NCBI RefSeq assembly: GCF_014836675.1
Contig: NZ_JACSQK010000004.1
Location: 248,001 to 312,000, forward strand
From: Comamonas avium
GTDB taxonomy: Bacteria; Pseudomonadota; Gammaproteobacteria; Burkholderiales; Burkholderiaceae_C
Direction: 5' to 3'
DNA length: 64,000 bases
The position numbers and the translations under genes were made by a program. Within the stretch, counting starts at the first letter, position 1. Every line of letters starts with the position of its first letter. Shown here one piece after another: positions 1 through 11,252 of the stretch. The notes under the pieces are model-generated. The model searched no databases. It was not told the DNA's origin and saw only the letters and a program-made list of their open reading frames with translations.

Positions 1-244
1 TGCCCACGGTCATCCACTCATAGATAGTGGCATTGAAGGTTGCACCTTCAAACACCACGGCCTGGAATGTCAGCGCCGACAAAATGAAAGAAACCACCAC
101 GCCCAAGATGGTGAGCGAATGGCTCACCCCACGGCCGAATTTGTTGCCACCAAAAGCGGTGCCAAATATGCCCGCCAAAACAGAACCTGCCAGCGGAGCC
201 AGAGGTACTGCCAGGAGCATGGATGCAGAAAGTGTTTGACTCAT
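1..244 (-). CDS. nuoL: NADH-quinone oxidoreductase subunit L, N-terminal part
   Basis: Proton-pumping membrane subunit of respiratory complex I. Only the first 81 codons are present because the gene runs off the left edge. The reverse strand from ATG at 244 reads MSQTLSASMLLAVPLAPLAG and continues into GTAFGGNKFGRGVSHSLTIL, a hydrophobic start with a first membrane helix followed by a short basic loop and a second helix, as in NuoL. It lies 28 bases after nuoK, in the place expected for nuoL in the nuoA-N order. The product is inferred from this N-terminus and from gene order. The catalytic antiporter-like core is outside the window. Confidence 0.88.
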   Translation of the reverse strand, partial: MSQTLSASMLLAVPLAPLAGSVLAGIFGTAFGGNKFGRGVSHSLTILGVVVSFILSALTFQAVVFEGATFNATIYEWMTVG

Positions 245-272
245 TCTTCAGAACCTTGCAAATACCGGCGAC

Positions 273-581
273 TCAACCCTTGAGGGTATTGAGATCTTCC
301 GCATTGATACTGGACTTGTTACGGAACAGCAGCACCAGAATGGCCAAGCCAATCGCTGATTCTGCGGCCGCAACCGTCAGGATGAAGAACACAAACACTT
401 GACCATGCATATCTCCCAGATAGTGAGAGAAAGCGACAAAGTTGGTGTTAACCGCCAAAAGCATCAGTTCAATGCACATCAACAGAACGATCAGATTTTT
501 CCGGTTCAGAAAAATACCAATCACCGAGATGGCGAACAGCATGGCTCCCAGCGTTAGGAAGTGCCCGAGTGTGAGCGTCAT
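273..581 (-). CDS. nuoK: NADH-quinone oxidoreductase subunit K
   Basis: Small membrane subunit of complex I, 102 residues, the usual family length. Three hydrophobic helices are visible. Glu38 (in the MCIELM stretch) and Glu74 (in AAAESAIG) match the two buried glutamates that are essential for proton pumping in NuoK/ND4L. The ATG overlaps the nuoJ stop by four bases, so the two are probably translationally coupled. nuoL follows 28 bases later. Confidence 0.97.
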   Translation of the reverse strand: MTLTLGHFLTLGAMLFAISVIGIFLNRKNLIVLLMCIELMLLAVNTNFVAFSHYLGDMHGQVFVFFILTVAAAESAIGLAILVLLFRNKSSINAEDLNTLKG

Positions 582-1246
582 TTTTTCTCCTCCACGGCAA
601 CCTCACCCTCAGCTGCTGGTGCAACTGCTGTTTGTGTTGGCGCCATCTTGACCAGACTCACACGGTCTTTAGCACGCACACGAACCTGAATGGCTGGGTT
701 GATTGCCTTTGTGTCTTTGCGTTTGCGCATCGTCAGCGCAATGGCTGTGATCATCGCTACCAGCAACAAGATGGCTGCGATTTCAACGGGGTACAAATAC
801 TCTGTGTACAGCAGGCGACCCAAAGCCAGGGTGTTGGAATAAGGGATCACTTCACCGTGCTTATTCAACAACTCTGCCACCGGACGCGCTTCGTCCACCG
901 AGCCAAAGCCTGCCATCAGCACCAGCGCCATCTCCAGTGCAACAACAGCACCCACAAAGGCAGCCACTGGAAAATGCTTCCAGAAACCCTGGCGAACGCG
1001 GTCAATGCGGATGTCCAACATCATGACCACGAACATGAAGAGCACCATCACAGCACCCAGATACACCACCACCAGGGCGATGCCCAGGAACTCGGCTTTG
1101 AGCAGCAACCAAATACCTGCGGCTTGTGAGAACGCAAGAATCAGGTTCAACACTGCGTGGACGGGGTTACGCGATGTGATGACTCGGAAGGCTGCAAAAA
1201 GCATCACCGCCGAGAAAAGATAAAAGAAACCAGTTTTGGCATCCAT
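578..1246 (-). CDS. nuoJ: NADH-quinone oxidoreductase subunit J
   Basis: Membrane subunit of complex I (ND6 homologue), 222 residues, with about five hydrophobic helices in the first 170 residues. The conserved stretch [17 protein letters not shown] around residues 61-77 is the family hallmark helix. The C-terminal 50 residues are hydrophilic and end in an acidic-basic tail (EVAVEEKK), a variable region in this family. It sits between nuoI (30 bases upstream) and nuoK (4-base overlap). Confidence 0.97.
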   Translation of the reverse strand: MDAKTGFFYLFSAVMLFAAFRVITSRNPVHAVLNLILAFSQAAGIWLLLKAEFLGIALVVVYLGAVMVLFMFVVMMLDIRIDRVRQGFWKHFPVAAFVGAVVALEMALVLMAGFGSVDEARPVAELLNKHGEVIPYSNTLALGRLLYTEYLYPVEIAAILLLVAMITAIALTMRKRKDTKAINPAIQVRVRAKDRVSLVKMAPTQTAVAPAAEGEVAVEEKK

Positions 1247-1276
1247 GATTCGAATCTTTCTGGATCAGGAGCCGCT

Positions 1277-1786
1277 TTAGCGGTACTTGGCATCCGCAGC
1301 CTTGGCTGCAGCGATGTCGGTTTCGTAGCGGTCACCCACAGCCAGCAACATGTCCTTCGTGAAGTACAAGTCGCCACGCTTTTCGCCGTGGTACTCAAAG
1401 ATGTGCGTTTCCACAATCGAATCGACCGGGCAGCTTTCTTCGCAGAAACCGCAAAAAATGCACTTGGTCAAGTCGATGTCATAGCGCGTCGTACGGCGTG
1501 AGCCGTCATCGCGCACATCTGACTCGATGGTGATGGCCATCGCAGGGCAAACGGCTTCACACAGCTTGCAGGCAATGCAACGCTCTTCGCCGTTTTCATA
1601 CCGACGCAGCGCATGCAGACCACGAAAACGTGGAGACAGAGGTGTTTTTTCTTCAGGAAACTGAATCGTCACATGCGGCGCAAACGCCTTGCGACCTGTC
1701 AGGGCCATGCCCTTGAACAGTTCCACGAGCATGAAGCTCTTGAAGAAATCCTTGATCGAAAAAGGTGTAGCAGCAACAGCAGCCAT
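1277..1786 (-). CDS. nuoI: NADH-quinone oxidoreductase subunit I (2x[4Fe-4S])
   Basis: Peripheral-arm ferredoxin-like subunit of complex I that carries clusters N6a and N6b towards the quinone site. The 169 residues hold two classical C-x2-C-x2-C-x3-C-P motifs: Cys70, 73, 76, 80 and Cys109, 112, 115, 119. The N-terminus carries the amphipathic helix that anchors the protein to the membrane arm. The start lies 12 bases after the nuoH stop. Confidence 0.98.
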   Translation of the reverse strand: MAAVAATPFSIKDFFKSFMLVELFKGMALTGRKAFAPHVTIQFPEEKTPLSPRFRGLHALRRYENGEERCIACKLCEAVCPAMAITIESDVRDDGSRRTTRYDIDLTKCIFCGFCEESCPVDSIVETHIFEYHGEKRGDLYFTKDMLLAVGDRYETDIAAAKAADAKYR

Positions 1787-1798
1787 TGGTGTCCCCGC

Positions 1799-2875
1799 TT
1801 AATTCCAAATGTTCCAAGGCGAGTGCAACCAAGCACCCACGATGACCAGCCACACCAAGGTGACAGGGATAAAGATCTTCCAGCCCAGACGCATGATTTG
1901 GTCATAGCGAAAGCGTGGGAAGGTCGCTCGAATCCAGATAAACAAGCTGACCACGAAAGCTGTCTTTGCAGCCAGCCAGATCCAGCCGGGAATAAAGGAC
2001 AAGGCTTCCACCGGTGGCAACCAGCCGCCCAAGAACATGGTGACGGCCAAAATGGACACCAACCACATGCTGGCGTATTCAGCCAGGAAGAAGATCGCAA
2101 AGCCCATGCCCGAGTACTCGACCATGTGACCCGCCACAATTTCCGACTCGCCTTCCACCACGTCAAACGGGTGACGGTTGGTTTCGGCAACGCCCGAGAT
2201 CAGGTACACAAAGAAAATCGGCAGCAGCGGCAGCCAGTTCCAAGACAGGAAGCTCAGGCCCAGGTCTGCAAACTGCCCTTGACCCTGGCTCAGCACAATC
2301 TGTGTCAGATTCATGCTGCCAGTCACCATGATGACCACCAAGAAGCAAAAGCCCATGGCAATTTCATAGCTGATCATTTGTGCCGAGGCACGCAGCGCGC
2401 CCAAGAAGGCGTACTTGGAGTTGGAAGCCCAGCCCGCAATGATCACGCCATACACTTCAATAGAAGTAATCGCCATGACCAGCAGCAAACCTGCGTTCAC
2501 GTTGGCCAGTGCGACTTCGGGGCCGAAAGGCACAGCCACCCATGCCGCCAGAGCCGGCATGATTGCCATCACGGGACCGACATAGAACAGTCCCTTGGAT
2601 GCCACTGTGGGCATGATCAACTCTTTGGTCAACAGCTTCAAGCCATCAGCCATAGGTTGCAGCAAGCCCCACGGACCCACGCGATTAGGGCCTGGACGCA
2701 CCTGCATCCAACCAAGGAACTTGCGCTCCCACAGCGTGAGGTAAGCCACCGCAATCATCAGCGGGGCAACAATCGCGATGATGCCCAGCAGCACCCAGAT
2801 AACGGGCCAAGCAGCCTCTGTCCACCAGGCAGCGTCCACCAGGCCAGCGCCTGAAATTTTGAGTGCATCAATCAT
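1799..2875 (-). CDS. nuoH: NADH-quinone oxidoreductase subunit H
   Basis: Membrane subunit of complex I that forms part of the quinone-binding chamber (ND1 homologue). It has 358 residues and about eight to nine hydrophobic helices. The highly conserved loop [18 protein letters not shown] near residues 50-67 and the stretch [15 protein letters not shown] in the middle are NuoH signatures. The ATG overlaps the nuoG stop by four bases. Confidence 0.98.
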   Translation of the reverse strand: MIDALKISGAGLVDAAWWTEAAWPVIWVLLGIIAIVAPLMIAVAYLTLWERKFLGWMQVRPGPNRVGPWGLLQPMADGLKLLTKELIMPTVASKGLFYVGPVMAIMPALAAWVAVPFGPEVALANVNAGLLLVMAITSIEVYGVIIAGWASNSKYAFLGALRASAQMISYEIAMGFCFLVVIMVTGSMNLTQIVLSQGQGQFADLGLSFLSWNWLPLLPIFFVYLISGVAETNRHPFDVVEGESEIVAGHMVEYSGMGFAIFFLAEYASMWLVSILAVTMFLGGWLPPVEALSFIPGWIWLAAKTAFVVSLFIWIRATFPRFRYDQIMRLGWKIFIPVTLVWLVIVGAWLHSPWNIWN

Positions 2876-4992
2876 GCTGCACCTCCCACTTGTGCCTGGC
2901 GCGCATCTGCCGTCAGTTGCAGCGAAGTTGCACGACGGACAAGGCTGTCCAGTTGATAAATGCTAGCCACGGCAGGTTCAGCCACGACTTCGCTGGGCAC
3001 TTGCACTGCCACCTTGGTCACGTTGCTCAGTGCCTGGGCAGGCACCACCTGGGTGTCTGCACCAATCGCCATTGCCAGCACGTCTTGTGAAGACTCGTAA
3101 TCGACGCCTTGCACGCCCAGCAGGTTGGCCAGTACACGCAGCACTTTCCAAGCTGGACGAGTTTCCGCCAAAGGCTTGACCACGGCATGGAAGCTTTGCA
3201 CACGGCCCTCAGCGTTCACAAACGTACCTGAAGTCTCGGAGAAAGGCGCGATCGGCAGCAGCACGTCGCTGATTTCCATGTTGGCCTTGAAGGGGCTGAG
3301 TGTCACGACCATCTCGGACTTGTTCAGACCCTGAAGTGCTTGCTGGCCAGCAGCCGAATCAAAAGCAGGCTCAGTGTTCAGCAAAATCGCAGCTTTGAGT
3401 CCGCCAGCAATCATCTGTGCAGCATTCAAACCGCTGGTCTGAGGCTGCGCCTTGACCCATTGCGCACCGACGGTGTTGGCCGCCTCGCTCAGATAGCCAA
3501 CGCTGGCTCCTGTCTGCTCACCGATCCAGTTGGCCAGGGCCAAAAGCTCATCAGCGTGCGCATGGTGGGCTGCAGCATTACCCAGCAAAACGGCTTTACG
3601 CTCGCCAGCCAAAAGTGCATGTGCAATGGCGTCAGCTTCCACGTTGCTCTGCGCTGCTGCTGGTGCTTGCACACCCTTGATTTGCGCCACAGCTGCCGCA
3701 ATGTCAGCCAAAGCTTGCGCCCAATCCTGAGCAGCCACGACAGATGCTTTAACGGGCATGGCCCAGTCATAGACCTTGCTGTTCAGTGCGAAGACCTGGG
3801 CACCCTTTTTCGCAGCTTGGCGAATACGTTGTGCAAACAGTGGGTGGTCTTTACGCAGATTGGAGCCGACAACCAAAACGGCCTGAAGCTCAGACAGCGA
3901 TGCAATCGATGTGCCCAACCAGCGCACACCTTCTGCCGCGTTGAACTGCGCATTACGCAAACGCCAGTCAATGTTGTCGCTGCCCATGCCGCGCAACAGC
4001 TGACCCGTCAAGAACAGCTCTTCCAATGTGCTGTGCGGGCTCACCAAAGCACCAATGCTCTGCGCACCGTGCTGGTCTTTCACTTGCTTGAGGCCGTTGG
4101 CAACGTACTCCAGCGCAGTTTGCCAATCCACCGTCTTCCATTCGCCACCCTGCTTGATCATGGGCTGCGTCAGGCGCTCTTCACTGTTGAGCGCTTCATA
4201 AGAAAAACGATCACGGTCAGCAATCCAGCATTCGTTGATCGCCTCGTTCTCAAAAGGAACGACACGCATCACCTTGTGGTTCTTGACCTGAACAATCAGG
4301 TTCGAACCGGTCGAATCATGCGGAGACACCGACTTGCGGCGTGAAAGCTCCCAAGTACGAGCGCTGTAGCGGAAAGGCTTGCTGGTCAAAGCGCCCACAG
4401 GGCACAAATCGATCATGTTGCCCGACAGCTCGGAATCAACGGTGTCACCAATCACAGTTGTGATTTCGGAATGCTCACCGCGGTTCACCATGCCCAGCTC
4501 CATCACCCCGGCCACCTCTTGGCCAAAGCGCACGCAGCGGGTGCAATGAATACAGCGGGTCATCTCCTCCATGGAGATCAGTGGCCCGATATCCTTGTGA
4601 GCGACAACACGCTTTTCCTCTTCATAGCGTGAACCAGTACCGCCATAACCCACGGCCAAGTCTTGCAACTGGCACTCACCACCCTGATCGCAGATAGGGC
4701 AATCGAGCGGGTGATTGATGAGCAAAAACTCCATGACTGACTGCTGCGCCTTGATAGCTTTTTCGCTCTTGGTGCGCACAATCATGCCTTGCGTCACTGG
4801 CGTGGCACAGGCAGGCATGGGTTTAGGGGCCTTCTCCACTTCTACCAAGCACATACGGCAATTGGCAGCGATGGAAAGTTTCTTGTGGTAACAGAAATGC
4901 GGAATGTAAGTGCCGGCCTTCTCCGCAGCATGCATCACCATGCTGCCAGGAGCGACCTCCACTTTCTTGCCGTCTAGTTCAATTTCAACCAT
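2872..4992 (-). CDS. nuoG: NADH-quinone oxidoreductase subunit G
   Basis: Largest peripheral subunit of complex I, 706 residues. Iron-sulfur ligands are visible: Cys34, 45, 48 and 62 for the [2Fe-2S] cluster; His94, Cys98, 101 and 107 for the His-ligated cluster N5; Cys147, 150, 153 and 197 for N4. A molybdopterin-oxidoreductase-like domain without cofactor residues follows. I chose ATG at 4992 ([10 protein letters not shown]). An in-frame extension to 5055 lies inside nuoF and lacks homology, whereas GAGAGA lies just before 4992. The gene starts 13 bases after the nuoF stop. Confidence 0.97.
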   Translation of the reverse strand: MVEIELDGKKVEVAPGSMVMHAAEKAGTYIPHFCYHKKLSIAANCRMCLVEVEKAPKPMPACATPVTQGMIVRTKSEKAIKAQQSVMEFLLINHPLDCPICDQGGECQLQDLAVGYGGTGSRYEEEKRVVAHKDIGPLISMEEMTRCIHCTRCVRFGQEVAGVMELGMVNRGEHSEITTVIGDTVDSELSGNMIDLCPVGALTSKPFRYSARTWELSRRKSVSPHDSTGSNLIVQVKNHKVMRVVPFENEAINECWIADRDRFSYEALNSEERLTQPMIKQGGEWKTVDWQTALEYVANGLKQVKDQHGAQSIGALVSPHSTLEELFLTGQLLRGMGSDNIDWRLRNAQFNAAEGVRWLGTSIASLSELQAVLVVGSNLRKDHPLFAQRIRQAAKKGAQVFALNSKVYDWAMPVKASVVAAQDWAQALADIAAAVAQIKGVQAPAAAQSNVEADAIAHALLAGERKAVLLGNAAAHHAHADELLALANWIGEQTGASVGYLSEAANTVGAQWVKAQPQTSGLNAAQMIAGGLKAAILLNTEPAFDSAAGQQALQGLNKSEMVVTLSPFKANMEISDVLLPIAPFSETSGTFVNAEGRVQSFHAVVKPLAETRPAWKVLRVLANLLGVQGVDYESSQDVLAMAIGADTQVVPAQALSNVTKVAVQVPSEVVAEPAVASIYQLDSLVRRATSLQLTADARQAQVGGAA

Positions 4993-5005
4993 ATGTCTCT
5001 CGCGA

Positions 5006-6364
5006 TCAGGCGACTGTGGAGTCGGTCTTTGTAGCCGCGGCAATCTTGGCTTCAAATTCGTGGCGGAAATGCTTGATCATGGCGCGCACAGGCATTGCTG
5101 CTGCATCACCCAGCGCACAAATCGTGCGGCCCATGATGTTGACGGACACGGAGTCCAGCAACTCGATATCTTCGGGACGTCCTTCGCCTTCCTGGATGCG
5201 TTTAACCACGCGCCATAACCAGCCCGTGCCTTCACGGCAAGGCGTGCACTGACCGCACGACTCGTGCTGGTAGAAATAGGACAAACGCAACAGACTCTCA
5301 ACCATGTCGCGCGAATCGTCCATCACGATCACAGCCCCGGAGCCAAGCATGGAGCCTGCCTTGGAGATGGAGTCGTAATCCATCGTGCATTCCATCATGA
5401 TGTCCGCCGGCAGCACAGGCGAGGACGATCCACCAGGAATCACAGCCTTAAGCTTGCGCCCAGTGCGCACACCACCGGCCAGCTCCAGCAACTTGCTGAA
5501 AGGTGTACCCATCGGAACTTCATAATTCCCGGGCAGGTTCACATCACCGCTGACCGAATAGATCTTGGTGCCGCCATTGTTCGGCTTGCCACACGCCAGA
5601 TACGCTGCACCGCCATTGCGAATGATCCAGGGTACAGCAGCAAAAGTCTCTGTGTTGTTAATGGTCGTAGGCTTTCCATACAGACCAAAACTTGCAGGAA
5701 ATGGTGGCTTGAAACGGGGTTGACCCTTCTTGCCTTCCAAAGACTCCAGCAAAGCAGTTTCTTCGCCGCAGATGTAAGCGCCAAAACCATGGTGAGCATG
5801 CAGCTGGAAACTGAAGTTGCTGCCCAAGATGTTGTCACCCAAATAGCCAGCAGCACGAGCCTCTTGCAGTGCTTCTTCAAACCGCTCATAGGCCTGGAAG
5901 ATTTCACCGTGGATATAGTTGTAACCCACATTGATGCCCATCGCGAAAGCGGCAATCGCCATGCCTTCAATCACGATGTGGGGGTTATGCACCAAGATCT
6001 CACGGTCTTTGCACGTACCCGGTTCGCCCTCATCTGAATTACAGACCAAATACTTTTGACCGGGGAATTGGCGAGGCATGAAGCTCCACTTGAGCCCCGT
6101 AGGAAAACCTGCGCCGCCACGACCACGCAAGCCCGACTCTTTCAGCGTAGCAATGACTTCATCTTGCGTCAGGCCATTGCCACCATCCATACCCAGCAAT
6201 TTGCGCAGCGCTTGGTATCCACCGCGTGCTTCATAGTCCTTGATAGACCAGTTGCTGCCATTGAGGCCCGCATAGATTTGAGGATCAATGTGACGGTCAT
6301 GGAAACAGGTTTCCTTGCCCGAGGCCACGAACTTGGCCAAGACGTCTTGTGCAGAGATAGTCAT
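5006..6364 (-). CDS. nuoF: NADH-quinone oxidoreductase subunit F (NADH/FMN binding)
   Basis: Entry subunit of complex I that oxidises NADH through FMN and passes electrons to cluster N3. The 452 residues show the nucleotide-binding glycine-rich motif [10 protein letters not shown] at 81-90. N3 ligands are Cys370, 373 and 376 ([14 protein letters not shown]) plus Cys416. The ATG overlaps the nuoE stop by four bases. Length and motifs are standard for the family. Confidence 0.98.
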   Translation of the reverse strand: MTISAQDVLAKFVASGKETCFHDRHIDPQIYAGLNGSNWSIKDYEARGGYQALRKLLGMDGGNGLTQDEVIATLKESGLRGRGGAGFPTGLKWSFMPRQFPGQKYLVCNSDEGEPGTCKDREILVHNPHIVIEGMAIAAFAMGINVGYNYIHGEIFQAYERFEEALQEARAAGYLGDNILGSNFSFQLHAHHGFGAYICGEETALLESLEGKKGQPRFKPPFPASFGLYGKPTTINNTETFAAVPWIIRNGGAAYLACGKPNNGGTKIYSVSGDVNLPGNYEVPMGTPFSKLLELAGGVRTGRKLKAVIPGGSSSPVLPADIMMECTMDYDSISKAGSMLGSGAVIVMDDSRDMVESLLRLSYFYQHESCGQCTPCREGTGWLWRVVKRIQEGEGRPEDIELLDSVSVNIMGRTICALGDAAAMPVRAMIKHFRHEFEAKIAAATKTDSTVA

Positions 6365-6852
6365 GCTTGTCCCTCCGCAGCGCGCAAACCGTCAACCAGC
6401 TCGTCCAGCTTGTCATTGCTCATCAAGCTGCACATGCATCGGTCATTGACCAGCATCACTGGAGAGTCAGCGCAGGCGCCCAGGCACTCAGACTGCTGCA
6501 ATGTGAACATGCCATCTGCTGTGGTCTCACCCATCTTGATGCCCAGCTTGGACTCAAGGTGATGCAAGGCTTTATAGCCATCACGCAACTGGCAAGGCAA
6601 GTTGGTGCAGACATTCAGCTTGTACTTGCCCACAGGCTTTTGGTTGTACATGTTGTAGAACGTAGTGACTTCGTGCACTGCGATCTCAGGCATGTCCAAC
6701 ACGTCGGCGATCACCGCCTCGCTTTCAGGGCTTACCCAACCCAGCTCTTGCTGCACGATAGTCAAACATGCCATCACTGCAGATTGCTTCTGGTCAGCCG
6801 GGTACTTGGCCACTTCACGCGCAAAACGCGCTTTGGTCGCTTCAGTAATCAT
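6361..6852 (-). CDS. nuoE: NADH-quinone oxidoreductase subunit E ([2Fe-2S])
   Basis: Thioredoxin-fold subunit of the NADH dehydrogenase module, 163 residues, binding cluster N1a. The four ligands of the family pattern are Cys82, Cys87, Cys123 and Cys127 (VCTNLPCQL and [10 protein letters not shown]). Its ATG overlaps the nuoD stop, and its stop overlaps the nuoF start, each by four bases. This suggests tight translational coupling of nuoD-E-F. Confidence 0.97.
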   Translation of the reverse strand: MITEATKARFAREVAKYPADQKQSAVMACLTIVQQELGWVSPESEAVIADVLDMPEIAVHEVTTFYNMYNQKPVGKYKLNVCTNLPCQLRDGYKALHHLESKLGIKMGETTADGMFTLQQSECLGACADSPVMLVNDRCMCSLMSNDKLDELVDGLRAAEGQA

Positions 6853-8102
6853 CGGTCAATCTCTCCGAACACGATATCCATGGTGCCAATGATGGCCACC
6901 ACGTCGGACAGCATGTGGCCACTGACCACTTCGTCCATCATCGCCAAGTGGGCGAACCCAGGGGCGCGAATTTTCAAGCGATAAGGCTTGTTTGCGCCAT
7001 CACTTACCATGTAAATACCGAATTCACCCTTGGGATGCTCAACCGCAGCATAAGCCTCGCCTTCCGGTACACGGAAGCCTTCGGTAAACAGCTTGAAGTG
7101 GTGAATCAACGACTCCATGTTGGACTTCATGTCCTCGCGGGCTGGAGGCGCAATCTTGTGATTTTCAGTAATCACCGGCCCGGGGTTGGCACGCAGCCAC
7201 TTGATACATTGCTTGATCAGTTCATTGGATTGGCGCATTTCTGCGACACGCACCAAATAGCGGTCATAGCAGTCACCGGTTTTACCCACCGGAATGTCGA
7301 AGTCCAGCTCGCTGTACACCTCATAGGGCTGCTTCTTGCGCAGATCCCAGGCAACGCCAGAACCACGCAGCATGGGTCCTGTGAAGCCCATGTTCAAGGC
7401 GCGCTCAGGCGTCACTACCCCAATCCCAACCATACGCTGCTTCCAGATACGGTTGTCAGTGAGCAACGACTCGTACTCATCCACGCACGCGGGAAAGCGA
7501 TTGGTAAAGTCTTCAATGAAATCCAGCAACGAACCTTGGCGGTTGGCATTGAGTTTTTCAATTCCCTTGGCATTGCGCACCTTGCTCGCTTTGAACTGCG
7601 GCATGGTGTCAGGCAAATCGCGATACACGCCACCCGGACGGAAGTAAGCTGCATGCATGCGTGCGCCAGAAACCGCCTCATACATGTCAAACAGGTCTTC
7701 ACGCTCACGGAATGTCCACATCAGCACCGTCGAAGCACCGCAGTCCATGCCGTTTGAGCCCAGCCACATGAGGTGATTGAGCAAGCGTGTGATTTCGCTG
7801 AACATCACTCGGATGTACTGCGCACGCTTGGGCACTTCCAGGCCCAGCATCTTTTCGATAGCCAGGCAATATGCATGCTCATTGCACATCATGGACACAT
7901 AGTCCAGCCGGTCCATATAAGGCAGCGACTGGATATACGTTTTGTGCTCAGCCAGTTTTTCAGTACCGCGGTGCAGCAGACCCACGTGCGGATCCGCGCG
8001 CTGTACCACTTCGCCGTCGAGCTCGAGAACCAGACGCAGCACACCGTGGGCTGCCGGGTGCTGAGGACCGAAGTTGATGGAATAGTTTTTAATTTCAGCC
8101 AT
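6849..8102 (-). CDS. nuoD: NADH-quinone oxidoreductase subunit D
   Basis: The 49-kDa-type subunit of complex I that forms the quinone-reduction cavity with NuoB; related to the [NiFe]-hydrogenase large subunit. It has 417 residues and begins [20 protein letters not shown], whose GPQHPAAHG motif is the family signature of the quinone pocket. An in-frame TTG at 8111 is possible, but ATG at 8102 gives the usual N-terminus. No hydrogenase-type nickel cysteines are present, as expected. Confidence 0.98.
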   Translation of the reverse strand: MAEIKNYSINFGPQHPAAHGVLRLVLELDGEVVQRADPHVGLLHRGTEKLAEHKTYIQSLPYMDRLDYVSMMCNEHAYCLAIEKMLGLEVPKRAQYIRVMFSEITRLLNHLMWLGSNGMDCGASTVLMWTFREREDLFDMYEAVSGARMHAAYFRPGGVYRDLPDTMPQFKASKVRNAKGIEKLNANRQGSLLDFIEDFTNRFPACVDEYESLLTDNRIWKQRMVGIGVVTPERALNMGFTGPMLRGSGVAWDLRKKQPYEVYSELDFDIPVGKTGDCYDRYLVRVAEMRQSNELIKQCIKWLRANPGPVITENHKIAPPAREDMKSNMESLIHHFKLFTEGFRVPEGEAYAAVEHPKGEFGIYMVSDGANKPYRLKIRAPGFAHLAMMDEVVSGHMLSDVVAIIGTMDIVFGEIDR

Positions 8103-8132
8103 GATCGTCAACCAACAGGCGCAATGCGCTTG

Positions 8133-8741
8133 TTAGTGCAGTCCTCCGTAGTTCTCTTCACGGATGATGCGTGGAGTGATCTCGCGCGGCTCAATCGTGA
8201 CAGGTTGGTAGACCACACGTCGCTGCACAGTGTCATACGTCATTTCAACGTGACCCGACAGCGGGAAGTCCTTGCGAAATGGATGACCGATGAAACCGTA
8301 GTCTGTCAAAATTCGACGCAGATCCAGGTGGCCTTCGAAAATGATGCCAAACAGGTCGAAAGCTTCACGCTCAAACCAGTTAGCACTGCTCCACAGATCA
8401 CACATAGAAGCGACCACAGGCATGTCATCGTCTGGACACATGACGCGCACTCGCACGCGCTGGTTCAAACTTACAGACAGCAAATGGCAGACCACGGCAA
8501 AACGAGCGCCGTCACGACCTGTTTCTTGGTAGGCAGAATAATCCACACCGCACAGATCAATCAATTGTTCAAATTGGCAGCCGGGAGCATCACGCAATGT
8601 GCGCATGACATCCAAATAATTGGCTGCGTTCACTTCAACAGTGACCTCATCCAACGTTACAGCGATGCTGCGAACCCGGTCGCCCAAAGCGGCAGACAGC
8701 AAACCCCGAAGCTCTTCGGGCTGAATAGCAAAAGCGGACAT
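8133..8741 (-). CDS. nuoC: NADH-quinone oxidoreductase subunit C
   Basis: The 30-kDa-type subunit of complex I in the connecting module, 202 residues. The family signature is seen in the middle ([17 protein letters not shown]) and is followed by [19 protein letters not shown]. It is separate from nuoD, as in most betaproteobacteria and unlike the nuoCD fusion of E. coli. It lies 12 bases downstream of nuoB and 30 bases upstream of nuoD. Confidence 0.98.
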   Translation of the reverse strand: MSAFAIQPEELRGLLSAALGDRVRSIAVTLDEVTVEVNAANYLDVMRTLRDAPGCQFEQLIDLCGVDYSAYQETGRDGARFAVVCHLLSVSLNQRVRVRVMCPDDDMPVVASMCDLWSSANWFEREAFDLFGIIFEGHLDLRRILTDYGFIGHPFRKDFPLSGHVEMTYDTVQRRVVYQPVTIEPREITPRIIREENYGGLH

Positions 8742-8753
8742 CCTCTCGGCTCC

Positions 8754-9233
8754 TTAAACGCGGGCGATGGTGTTCGTGCGGCGAATTTTCTGCTGCAACT
8801 GAATGATGCCGTAGATCAGCGCTTCCGCTGTGGGGGGGCACCCAGGCACATAGACGTCTACCGGAACGATACGATCACAACCACGCACCACAGAGTAGCT
8901 GTAGTGATAGTAGCCACCACCGTTGGCGCAAGAGCCCATAGAGAGCACCCAGCGAGGCTCTGACATCTGGTCATATACCTTGCGCAGCGCCGGAGCCATC
9001 TTGTTGCACAACGTGCCCGCCACAATCATCAAGTCAGACTGGCGGGGCGACGGGCGAAACACCTCTGCTCCAAAGCGCGCCAAATCGTAGCGAGCGGCCG
9101 CTGAATGCATCATCTCTACAGCACAACAGGCCAGACCAAAAGTCATGGGCCAAATCGAGCCAGTCTTTGCCCAGTTCACCACAGCGTCATAGCTGGTGGT
9201 GACAAAGCCTTCTTTCATCACGCCTTCAATCAT
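8754..9233 (-). CDS. nuoB: NADH-quinone oxidoreductase subunit B (cluster N2)
   Basis: Holds terminal cluster N2, which reduces ubiquinone. The 159 residues contain the four ligands, including the rare tandem pair: Cys36-Cys37 ([11 protein letters not shown]), Cys102 ([10 protein letters not shown]) and Cys132 ([11 protein letters not shown]). All key residues are intact. It lies 30 bases after nuoA in the complex I operon. Confidence 0.98.
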   Translation of the reverse strand: MIEGVMKEGFVTTSYDAVVNWAKTGSIWPMTFGLACCAVEMMHSAAARYDLARFGAEVFRPSPRQSDLMIVAGTLCNKMAPALRKVYDQMSEPRWVLSMGSCANGGGYYHYSYSVVRGCDRIVPVDVYVPGCPPTAEALIYGIIQLQQKIRRTNTIARV

Positions 9234-9263
9234 CGTGTGTCCTTATTTGAGGAGTGCGTGTAC

Positions 9264-9623
9264 TTATTCCCAATCCAGGGCGCCCTTTTTCCATTCGTAA
9301 GCAAAACCTACGACAAGAACGGTCAGGAAAATGAGAACAGCGACGAAACCAGCCATGCCGACGTCTTGCAGCGCAACGGCCCAAGGCAACAGGAAAGCGA
9401 TTTCCAGATCAAACAAGATAAACAGAATGGCGATGAGATAGAAGCGCACATCGAACTTCATGCGCGCATCTTCAAAGGCTTCAAAGCCGCATTCGTATGG
9501 GGAGTTTTTGGCGGCATCAGGGCGATTTGGGCCCAGTACATAGCCAAGAATAAGTGGAACGACTCCCACAGCGATGCCTACTAAGATGAAAAGCAGGACC
9601 GGGAGATATTGCTCGAGGTTCAT
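9264..9623 (-). CDS. nuoA: NADH-quinone oxidoreductase subunit A
   Basis: Small membrane subunit (ND3 homologue) at the junction of the arms of complex I. It has 119 residues from ATG at 9623 ([18 protein letters not shown]) and three hydrophobic helices. The loop [20 protein letters not shown] around residues 43-62 carries the conserved cysteine that reports the active/deactive transition in the family. An in-frame extension to 9665 exists but lacks the hydrophobic start. This is the first gene of the nuo operon, 71 bases after the tRNA-Leu. Confidence 0.96.
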   Translation of the reverse strand: MNLEQYLPVLLFILVGIAVGVVPLILGYVLGPNRPDAAKNSPYECGFEAFEDARMKFDVRFYLIAILFILFDLEIAFLLPWAVALQDVGMAGFVAVLIFLTVLVVGFAYEWKKGALDWE

Positions 9624-9694
9624 GTGAGGTCGCGTTTTCCGCTTGTTGACCTTGCCCTCGACCACTGCCTGATCATGGGCAGGCTGTATTTTGA

Positions 9695-9779
9695 TGGTGC
9701 CGTCGGCGAGACTCGAACTCGCACAGCTTTCGCCACTACCCCCTCAAGATAGCGTGTCTACCAATTCCACCACGACGGC
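9695..9779 (-). tRNA. tRNA-Leu (anticodon GAG)
   Basis: 85 nucleotides on the minus strand. The acceptor stem GCCGTCG pairs with CGACGGC, followed by discriminator A and an encoded CCA. The D-loop region GGTGGAATTGGTAGACAC is typical of tRNA-Leu. The anticodon stem CTATC/GGTAG encloses loop TTGAGGG, giving anticodon GAG. The T arm carries GTTCGAGTC. A long variable arm makes it a class II tRNA. Its place between secG and nuoA matches other betaproteobacteria; E. coli also has secG followed by a leucine tRNA. Confidence 0.97.
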
Positions 9780-9862
9780 ATTTTTAAGTCTCAAATCACT
9801 TGGATAGCATGAGGAGCCCCCTCTAACAGGGCTATCGCTTTCCAAGCAACCTTTGGATTCTA

Positions 9863-9897
9863 GCCTGAAAAATGCTGCGCCACAGCATTCATCAGGC
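9863..9897 (-). repeat. Hairpin downstream of secG
   Basis: A near-continuous inverted repeat: TCAGGC/GCCTGA outside and CAGCATT/AATGCTG inside, with a 5-base loop. It begins 11 bases past the secG stop. In the direction of secG there is no clean U-run after the stem, so it may be an mRNA end-stabilising hairpin or a weak terminator between secG and the tRNA. Confidence 0.5.
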
Positions 9898-9908
9898 GTT
9901 TGATCCAA

Positions 9909-10277
9909 TTATTTAGCAGGAACCTGTTCCGCACCTTGCACGGGAGCAACAGGTATCGTGCTGTCCACCGCGGGCGCTGCAGGAGCAGTCACCGCAGGAA
10001 CTGGAACACTTTCCAAAACACTGCCAGTGCTCACAGGGCGAGCGTTGCCCAGATAGGCCAGCGCAAGTGTCGACACAAAGAATACTGTCGCCAGAACACC
10101 TGTACTGCGCGACAGGAAGTTGGCACTGCCGCTAGCACCAAACAAGCTGCCCGATGTGCCGCTGCCAAACGCAGCCCCCATATCCGCACCCTTGCCGTGC
10201 TGAATCAAGATCAAGCCAATCATGGCCAAGGCTGTCAACATCTGCACAGCCAAAATCAATGTCGCAAACGCGCTCAT
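9909..10277 (-). CDS. secG: Preprotein translocase subunit SecG
   Basis: Auxiliary inner-membrane subunit of the SecYEG protein-export channel. The 122 residues show the SecG pattern: a first helix (TLILAVQMLTALAMIGLILI), the cytoplasmic loop QHGKGADMGAAFG around residues 26-38, then a second helix. The C-terminal tail after residue 85 is Pro/Ala/Val-rich and variable, as in related bacteria. It lies 35 bases after tpiA and probably shares its transcript. Confidence 0.95.
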   Translation of the reverse strand: MSAFATLILAVQMLTALAMIGLILIQHGKGADMGAAFGSGTSGSLFGASGSANFLSRSTGVLATVFFVSTLALAYLGNARPVSTGSVLESVPVPAVTAPAAPAVDSTIPVAPVQGAEQVPAK

Positions 10278-10312
10278 TTTTACTCCTCAGTTAAACGCAC
10301 TCAGCACGCCAA

Positions 10313-11056
10313 TCAGTTGGCGGCCGCAATTATCTGCAAAAAGTCAGCGGCCTTCAGTGAGGCGCCGCCCACCAAACCACCATCAATGTCCGCCTGCGAA
10401 AGCAGCTGTGCGGCGTTGGCTGCATTCATGCTGCCGCCGTAAAGCAGCGGCATGCGCGCAGCGTGTTCAGTCGCTGCAGCAAGCTGCGCACGCAACACCG
10501 CATGCACGGCCTGCGCCTGCTCTGGCGTTGCTGTCTTGCCAGTACCAATCGCCCACACAGGCTCGTAGGCTACAACCAACTCACTGGTGCAATGGCCTAC
10601 ATGGTGAATGACCGCGGCCAGCTGACGCTTGACCACTTGCTCGGTTTGCCCGGCCTCACGCTCGTCCAGGGTTTCACCCACGCACACAATGGGCGTCACA
10701 CCCTTCGCTAGCGCAGCCTGGGCCTTGGCCGCAACCATGGCATCCGTCTCGCCATGATATTGGCGGCGCTCAGAGTGCCCGACCAAGACATAACGAACCC
10801 CTACATCCTGCAGCATGCTGGCGGACGTTTCACCCGTATAGGCGCCCTTTTCATGCTGCGAGACATCTTGCGCCGCCAACGCCACACCGGTGCCCTGGAC
10901 CAGTGCTTGCACTTGCGCCAAATAGACGGCCGGGACCGCCACACCAACACCACAGCTCAAGGGCGAGGGCAGCCCCTGAAGCACTGCCGAAACCAAGTCT
11001 GCATTAGCCTGCAGACTGCCATTCATTTTCCAATTGCCAACAATCAGTTTCTTCAT
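10313..11056 (-). CDS. tpiA: Triose-phosphate isomerase
   Basis: Glycolytic and gluconeogenic enzyme that interconverts dihydroxyacetone phosphate and glyceraldehyde 3-phosphate in the cytoplasm. The 247-residue protein starts MKKLIVGNWKMNGS with substrate-binding Asn8 and Lys10. Catalytic His94 lies in VLVGHSERR and Glu165 in VVAYEPVWAIGTGK. The phosphate-binding loop YGGSMNAANA is near the C-terminus. The length is normal. Confidence 0.98.
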   Translation of the reverse strand: MKKLIVGNWKMNGSLQANADLVSAVLQGLPSPLSCGVGVAVPAVYLAQVQALVQGTGVALAAQDVSQHEKGAYTGETSASMLQDVGVRYVLVGHSERRQYHGETDAMVAAKAQAALAKGVTPIVCVGETLDEREAGQTEQVVKRQLAAVIHHVGHCTSELVVAYEPVWAIGTGKTATPEQAQAVHAVLRAQLAAATEHAARMPLLYGGSMNAANAAQLLSQADIDGGLVGGASLKAADFLQIIAAAN

Positions 11057-11122
11057 GGAGTCACAACATCATCAAGATGGATTGATCACAGTATCAGGCA
11101 GCAAGCCCATGCACCTTGCACA

Positions 11123-11158
11123 AAAAGGATTTAAACCAAGTACGGCTTAAATCCTTTT
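11123..11158. terminator. Possible bidirectional terminator between pnp and tpiA
   Basis: A perfect 12-base stem, AAAAGGATTTAA and its complement, around a 12-base loop in the pnp-tpiA gap (11057-11252). The stem is A/T-rich with only a short T run on either strand, so terminator strength is uncertain. It sits about 95 bases after the pnp stop. Confidence 0.45.
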
Positions 11159-11252
11159 CAGAAAGCACTAGAGGCTCACTGTCCAACAGCACTGCTACAG
11201 ATTACAAACATTGCCTGTAACCATGTAGCAATTGCGCACTAAAGCCTAGACT